DNA of 38,726 nt from NCBI GenBank assembly GCA_021799555.1, contig JAJZAG010000003.1:1-38726 (forward strand), in the 5' to 3' direction. The notes beneath the pieces were generated by a model, which saw nothing but the letters and a program-made list of their open reading frames with translations, made no database searches and had not been told where the DNA came from. Each line of letters begins with the position of its first letter. Positions within the stretch are counted from its first letter, which is position 1. This DNA is from Deltaproteobacteria bacterium (GTDB lineage: Bacteria > Desulfobacterota > Binatia > Binatales > Binataceae). Below are positions 34,652 through 38,726 of the stretch, in pieces. The position numbers were made by a program, and so were the translations under genes.

Positions 34652-35287
34652 ATGCGCGCGGTGAGGTCTCCGGTCGTCCAGATAGCGGCGCTCCAAGCGG
34701 AAATTCGACGATGCACCCGATGCGCGGCACTGGTGCGTTGCCGCTCATGCGTGGTGCCGGGTGACGGCGACGCTCCCGCGCGGATCGCGTTCGTCGGAAT
34801 CGCGCCCGGACGCCGCGGCGGTGACCGTACCGGGATTCCTTTCAGCGGCGACCGCTCGGGCGATTTACTGCGCCGGATGATCGCGCGCGCCGGCCTCGAA
34901 AGCGTTTTCATCACCAACCTGGTGCGATGCAATCCGCGCGACGCGCGTGGGCGCAACCGCGATCCCCGTCCACGTGAAATCGCGAACTGCCGCGAGCACC
35001 TCGAGCGCGAGCTCGCGATCGTGCGCGCGCACATCATCGTCTGCCTCGGGCGGCTCGCGTGGCGCGAGCTTGCCGGCCGCGGCGTGGAATTCGCGCCAGG
35101 CCGCGCCTGCGAATCGAAATTCCGCGATGCGATTCTTTATGCGATGTACCATCCGGCGTACATAAATCGCGGCGCATGTTCCGAGCGCGAGTATCTGCGC
35201 GCTTTCCGGCGCTTGGCGCGGTTGACCGCCGGAACGCGCGTTGCCCGCGAATTGACTGACGCCGCCGCGCCCGCGATGCTGACTTGA
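34652..35287 (+). CDS. Fe-S uracil-DNA glycosylase, mixed family 4/5 motifs
   Basis: The 211-residue enzyme removes uracil (or deaminated bases) from DNA. Four cysteines, Cys21, Cys24, Cys93 and Cys113, fit the [4Fe-4S] cluster of family 4 and 5 glycosylases. The catalytic motif 1 reads GIAPGRRGGDRTGIPFSGDRSGDLL near residues 49-73: its 'GGxRTG..FSGDRSGDLL' part is like family 5 (UdgB), while motif 2, MYHPAYIN, is like family 4 (family 5 has a different histidine motif). It is therefore an intermediate. In motif 1 the acidic or Asn position that activates water is not obvious. The start ATG has 'gggggg' upstream. It lies 23 bp after the DUF309-like gene and 16 bp before moxR. Confidence 0.85.
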   Translation: MRAVRSPVVQIAALQAEIRRCTRCAALVRCRSCVVPGDGDAPARIAFVGIAPGRRGGDRTGIPFSGDRSGDLLRRMIARAGLESVFITNLVRCNPRDARGRNRDPRPREIANCREHLERELAIVRAHIIVCLGRLAWRELAGRGVEFAPGRACESKFRDAILYAMYHPAYINRGACSEREYLRAFRRLARLTAGTRVARELTDAAAPAMLT

Positions 35288-35303
35288 TAACGGACCGCAG
35301 GTC

Positions 35304-36176
35304 ATGGATATCACCGAGGATTTCGTAGCGAAGGGGCTCGCACGCGCGCAGTACATCACCAATCAGCGCGTCACGACCGCGGTGTTTCTCGCCCTCGCGC
35401 TCGAAAAGCCGGTGCTGATCGAAGGTCCCGCCGGCGCCGGCAAAACCGAAGTAGCCAAGGCGATCGCCGCGATGTTGCCGACCGAACTCGTGCGGCTGCA
35501 ATGCTACGAGGGACTGGATGAAGCGCGCGCGCTCTACGAATGGAATTATCAAAAGCAGCTCCTTCGCATGCAGGCCGACGAGGCGCAGGGCGCGCGTTGG
35601 CAGGACCTCTCCGAGCATATTTTTTCGCATGAGTATCTGCTTGAACGCCCGCTGCTTAAAGCGATCACCTCGCCGCGCCGCGTGGTTTTGTTGATCGACG
35701 AAATCGACAAGGCTGACGAGGAGTTTGAGGCCTTCCTGCTCGAAATGCTGTCCGATTTCCAGGTGAGCATCCCGGAGCTCGGCACGATGCGTGCGCATGA
35801 GCGGCCGGTCGTGGTGCTGACCTCGAATCGCGCGCGGGAGATCTCGGAGGCGCTGCGCCGGCGATGCCTTCATCTGTTCATCGATTTTCCTGGAATCGAG
35901 CAGGAGCGCAAAATTATCGCGCTGAAGGTGCCGGATCTTGACGAACGACTCGCGGCCGAAGCCGCGCGCTTCGTAGCCGCCGTGCGCAAGCTCGGATTGC
36001 GCAAGCCGCCGTCGATCGCGGAGACGCTCGATTGGTGCCGCGCGCTCGTCCGCCTCGAGATCAAAGAACTCGACTCCGACGCGATCCGTACCGCACTCGG
36101 CGTCCTCCTCAAGTACGAGGACGATCGCGCAAGGGTTGAGTCAAAGGCGTCGTCACTGGCGGCGCGCCAGCCGTGA
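35304..36176 (+). CDS. MoxR-family AAA+ ATPase (CoxD-like)
   Basis: The 290-residue ATPase has Walker A GPAGAGKT (41-48), Walker B VVLLIDEIDKAD (about 127-138), sensor-1 region VVLTSNRAREIS and an arginine-rich segment ALRRRCLHLFIDFPG. Length and motifs fit MoxR/CoxD ATPases, which act as metal-insertion or folding chaperones with a VWA-domain partner. The next gene, overlapping by 4 nt, encodes such a partner. In carbon-monoxide oxidisers this pair (CoxD/CoxE) matures CO dehydrogenase, but no cox structural genes are seen here. The client protein is therefore unknown. Confidence 0.92.
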   Translation: MDITEDFVAKGLARAQYITNQRVTTAVFLALALEKPVLIEGPAGAGKTEVAKAIAAMLPTELVRLQCYEGLDEARALYEWNYQKQLLRMQADEAQGARWQDLSEHIFSHEYLLERPLLKAITSPRRVVLLIDEIDKADEEFEAFLLEMLSDFQVSIPELGTMRAHERPVVVLTSNRAREISEALRRRCLHLFIDFPGIEQERKIIALKVPDLDERLAAEAARFVAAVRKLGLRKPPSIAETLDWCRALVRLEIKELDSDAIRTALGVLLKYEDDRARVESKASSLAARQP

Positions 36177-37420
36177 CTTCGCTGCGCGATCAGATCATCG
36201 CGTTGATCGCCGCGCTTCGCGCGCAGCGGGTCCGCATCTCGGTCGCCGAATCGATCGACGCGATGCGCGCGGTCGCCGCCGCCGGATTCGGGCGCGACTC
36301 GATGCGCGAGGCGCTCGCGGCGGCGCTCGTAAAGGACGAAGCAGACCGGCCCGCATTTGACGAAGCGTTCATGCGTTTCTTCGCCGCGCCGCCTTCTGGC
36401 CCGATACGCGGCGCGCATCCAAAGCATCGCGGGCAACTCGATTCCGCGGCCGGCGGCCGCGGCCGCCCGGGCGAGCATCCAAGTCAAACCACAACTCCGC
36501 GCGGAAAGCCGCAACCCGAACGCGCCGGCACGAAAAGCGCCCCGCGCGATCAGCACGCCCGTGGCGACTCTGGCGGGCGCGAACGCACCGACGAAGAAAC
36601 TCGTCCGCGTGGCGGCGATGTGCAATCCCAGGAGAGTTCGGCGCAGGCGCCACCGGCGGAAAATCACGGCGCGGCAGAAATTGGAATCGAGGCGGGACGC
36701 GCCGCGCGGATTCGCACGATCGAGCGTACTCCGTTCGCCGCCTATACCGAGCTCGAATACGAACAGGCGCGCGACGCGCTCGCGATTCTCAAGCGCCGCT
36801 TTCGCGCCCGGCTTGGGCGGCGGTTAAAGATTGCGGCGGCCGGGCGAATCGATTTTCGGCGCACGATTCGCGCGGCGACGCAGCACGGCGGCGTGCTCAC
36901 CGATCTGCGCTTTCGCGCGCGCCGTCCGCGGCACATCGACCTGACGATTCTCGCCGATATCTCCGGGTCGGTGCGCTACGCGGCGGAGCTGATGCTCGAG
37001 CTGATCGCGGGCGCGCGGGAAAACTTTCATCGCGTTCGGAGCTTCGTCTACATCGACCGGCTCGCCGAAGCCGGGTTCGAGGGACGCCATCTGATCACCG
37101 AGACCGCGCTCGATCCATTTGGGCGCTCGGATTTTGGCCGGGTGCTTGGCGAGGCCTGGGATCGACGCGCGGAGCTTTTCGGCCGGCAGACGGTTGTGGT
37201 CATCCTCGGTGACGGGCGAAACAACCGGCGCCCGGCGCGCGCCGATCTGCTGCGCGAGATCGCGCGCCACTGCCGCGCCGTTCTATGGTTGAATCCCGAG
37301 GATCCCGCGCGCTGGGGAACCGGCGATAGCGCGATCGCGCAATACACCAAAGAGGTTCGCGCACACGTGGCCGCGGGCAATCTGCGCGAACTCGAACGCG
37401 GCCTGCTCGAGGTCGCGTAG
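36173..37420 (+). CDS. VWA-domain protein, CoxE-like
   Basis: The GTG at 36173 overlaps the moxR stop by 4 nt. The 415-residue protein has an N-terminal helical part (about 1-70), a low-complexity, Pro/Gly/Arg/Gln-rich linker (about 75-165), and a VWA domain. The MIDAS motif reads LADISGSVRY (DISGSV at 262-267), with later metal-site elements in FGRSDFGRVLGEAW and VVVILGDGRNNRRP, and a C-terminal LWLNPED. This is the CoxE architecture, a partner of MoxR ATPases. No signal or membrane segment is seen. Its stop TAG is immediately followed by the complementary stop of the convergent channel gene. Confidence 0.9.
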   Translation: MTSLRDQIIALIAALRAQRVRISVAESIDAMRAVAAAGFGRDSMREALAAALVKDEADRPAFDEAFMRFFAAPPSGPIRGAHPKHRGQLDSAAGGRGRPGEHPSQTTTPRGKPQPERAGTKSAPRDQHARGDSGGRERTDEETRPRGGDVQSQESSAQAPPAENHGAAEIGIEAGRAARIRTIERTPFAAYTELEYEQARDALAILKRRFRARLGRRLKIAAAGRIDFRRTIRAATQHGGVLTDLRFRARRPRHIDLTILADISGSVRYAAELMLELIAGARENFHRVRSFVYIDRLAEAGFEGRHLITETALDPFGRSDFGRVLGEAWDRRAELFGRQTVVVILGDGRNNRRPARADLLREIARHCRAVLWLNPEDPARWGTGDSAIAQYTKEVRAHVAAGNLRELERGLLEVA

Positions 37421-38726
37421 CTAAAAATCCAGCAACTCGCGCATCCGCTCGAGGACACGATGCGCGCGTGTCATCTTTCCGTCGGGGGTGTGCTCGACGT
37501 GCAGCGCTTTTTCGCGGTCGATTTGGCGCTGCGCGACGATCTCGCTGATCGCACCGGCGGCTTTCGGATGCTCGCGGAACAGCCGCGCGAACCCTTCGCG
37601 ATCCATCTCGAACACTTCAATATCGGTGACAGCCTTGACTGTCGCCGTGCGTGGTTCGCCGCTGAACAGTGCGCCTTCGCCATAGATCTGCGCCGGACCG
37701 CCGTACGCCAGATGGCGCTCGGAGCCGTCGCTTGCGGTGCCGCTTATCTCGACGGTGCCACGCCGGACTATGTACATCGTCTCGCCCGGCTCTCCCTGGC
37801 GCATCAGGACTTCGCCGGCGCCGAACTGATGCACCTGCACCGTGGGTACGAGGAAACGCAGGTCCGAGTCAGACAGTTCGGCGAGGAACGGCACTTTGCG
37901 CAACTCGGCGACGATTTCGGATTCGTACTCGGCCTCGCCGGTGCGCGCGCGCCGTTCGCGGCGCAGCTCGAGGGTCCGCATCGGGTAGGGTATGTCGATC
38001 CGGTTGCGCCGTAAGGTGTACCACAGGTTCGACACGACCTCGGAGTGAACCCGCTCCTGGAGCGCATAGTCATCGATCCAGTATTTGACCCGGTAGCGGA
38101 TCGCGCTGTCGCCGTACTCCCAGGGCATCACCTCCGGAGCCGGCTCGCGCGCGACGTGCGGGACATCGTGCAGCATCCTGATCAGCACCTCGCGCACCCG
38201 ATTAGGCGGGACGTCGTAGGAGATGCCGACGGAAATTTCGTCGCCGGTCACGCCGCCGAAGTTCACCAGCACATCCTTGCTGACCAATGAGTTCGGAACC
38301 TCCAGCCGCTCGCCTGAGCGCGTAACCACCGTCGTTGATCTCCATCCGATTCCGCGCACCCGGCCAATAAAGTTTCCAGCGCGCACCCAATCGCCCGGCT
38401 CGAACGGTTTGCCAAGCTGAAGCATCAACCCGCTGAACACGTTGCTTAGTGACTCCTGGAGCGCAAGTCCGACCACCGCCGCGACCACCGTGGTCGTGGT
38501 CAGGATTGATAGCGGCTGAAATCCGAAGTCGGTATACAACACGACGCCCGCGACGACGGCCCACAGAACGAACATCACGAGGTCTTTGAAGATGGTCGAA
38601 AAGTGCGCGCGTCCGCGCCGCGTCAATCCGTCGATCGCTTCGAGAATCAGCCGGATGATCCCGAATAGGAACACGACCAGGGCTGCCGCTGCGACCTTTT
38701 CGGCGATAGCCGCGGTACCGATCGTC
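37421..38726 (-). CDS. MscS-type mechanosensitive channel with cyclic-nucleotide-binding domain (5' partial)
   Basis: The frame is open to the window edge, so the N-terminus is missing; a GTG at 38674 is within membrane-helix sequence and is probably not the start. The visible 434 residues contain two or three transmembrane helices, with the pore-lining region ILTTTTVVAAVVGLALQESLSNVFSG, the MscS beta-domain (PFEPGDWVRAGNFIGRVRGIGWRSTTV, IPNS-like EVPNSLVSK), and the alpha/beta domain. A C-terminal cNMP-binding domain (about the last 140 residues) has the phosphate-binding cassette YGEGALFSGEPRTATV with Gly-Glu and Arg in place. Such channels are known or suspected to gate or be tuned by cyclic nucleotides. 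It shares no gap with the CoxE-like gene: the two stop codons abut. Confidence 0.9.
   Translation of the reverse strand, partial: TIGTAAIAEKVAAAALVVFLFGIIRLILEAIDGLTRRGRAHFSTIFKDLVMFVLWAVVAGVVLYTDFGFQPLSILTTTTVVAAVVGLALQESLSNVFSGLMLQLGKPFEPGDWVRAGNFIGRVRGIGWRSTTVVTRSGERLEVPNSLVSKDVLVNFGGVTGDEISVGISYDVPPNRVREVLIRMLHDVPHVAREPAPEVMPWEYGDSAIRYRVKYWIDDYALQERVHSEVVSNLWYTLRRNRIDIPYPMRTLELRRERRARTGEAEYESEIVAELRKVPFLAELSDSDLRFLVPTVQVHQFGAGEVLMRQGEPGETMYIVRRGTVEISGTASDGSERHLAYGGPAQIYGEGALFSGEPRTATVKAVTDIEVFEMDREGFARLFREHPKAAGAISEIVAQRQIDREKALHVEHTPDGKMTRAHRVLERMRELLDF

Noticed and set aside
35304..37420. Aerobic CO dehydrogenase cluster
   Set aside because: Only CoxD/CoxE-like accessory genes are seen; coxS, coxM and coxL are absent from the window.
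1..38726. Prophage, insertion sequence or CRISPR array
   Set aside because: No transposase, integrase, phage structural gene or regularly spaced direct-repeat array was recognised on either strand.

Overview
The window is a 38.7 kb piece of a GC-rich bacterial chromosome. Most genes are metabolic, closely packed and often overlapping by 4 nt. No phage genes, transposases, CRISPR arrays, tRNAs or rRNAs were recognised. Taxonomy cannot be fixed from sequence alone. ThyX, a quinone-type PyrD, lrp-gltBD, glcDEF, MoxR/CoxE and a Ser/Thr kinase next to an ammonium transporter suggest a heterotrophic soil- or sediment-type bacterium outside the enteric lineages (inference; a deep-branching Desulfobacterota/Binatota/Acidobacteria-like group is possible).

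Left part (1-8.9 kb). The window opens with the 3' end of gyrA. Next, on the minus strand, come a glutathione S-transferase and a class V aminotransferase of the alanine/serine-glyoxylate type. Divergent from these is a plus-strand run: glycolate oxidase glcD-glcE-glcF, a DsbA/HCCA-isomerase-like protein and, after 104 bp, an AidB-like acyl-CoA dehydrogenase. Glycolate oxidase makes glyoxylate and the aminotransferase can turn glyoxylate into glycine, so the two arms form a plausible glycolate-salvage unit.

Nitrogen part (8.9-25.8 kb, all minus strand). An Lrp/AsnC regulator overlaps gltB, which is followed by gltD; upstream lie a good sigma70-like promoter and two perfect palindromes. Further along are a NylB/EstB-like serine hydrolase overlapping an enoyl-CoA hydratase, then an ammonium transporter translationally coupled to a membrane-anchored Ser/Thr kinase, a PP2C phosphatase, an APC permease, a P-II protein and a SagB-type double nitroreductase. 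Two roughly 92-nt sequences precede the permease and P-II genes. They share their ends, length and hairpin layout but differ in stem sequence. They look like a paired structured leader RNA or a repeat family and are the most interesting non-coding signal here.

Right part (25.8-38.7 kb). A lipoprotein beta-propeller gene is followed by a secreted-protein gene that is decayed across several frames. Then come a GNAT acetyltransferase, a cyclase-family hydrolase, and a minus-strand pyrD-rhodanese-pcp group. Divergent from pyrD is a compact plus-strand run: thyX, a DUF309-like gene, an Fe-S uracil-DNA glycosylase with mixed family 4/5 motifs, a MoxR ATPase and a CoxE-like VWA protein. It ends back-to-back against an MscS channel carrying a cyclic-nucleotide-binding domain, which runs off the window. 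Three copies of an intergenic inverted repeat based on 'cagatt' lie at gene 3' ends (about 0.3, 29.5 and 30.6 kb).
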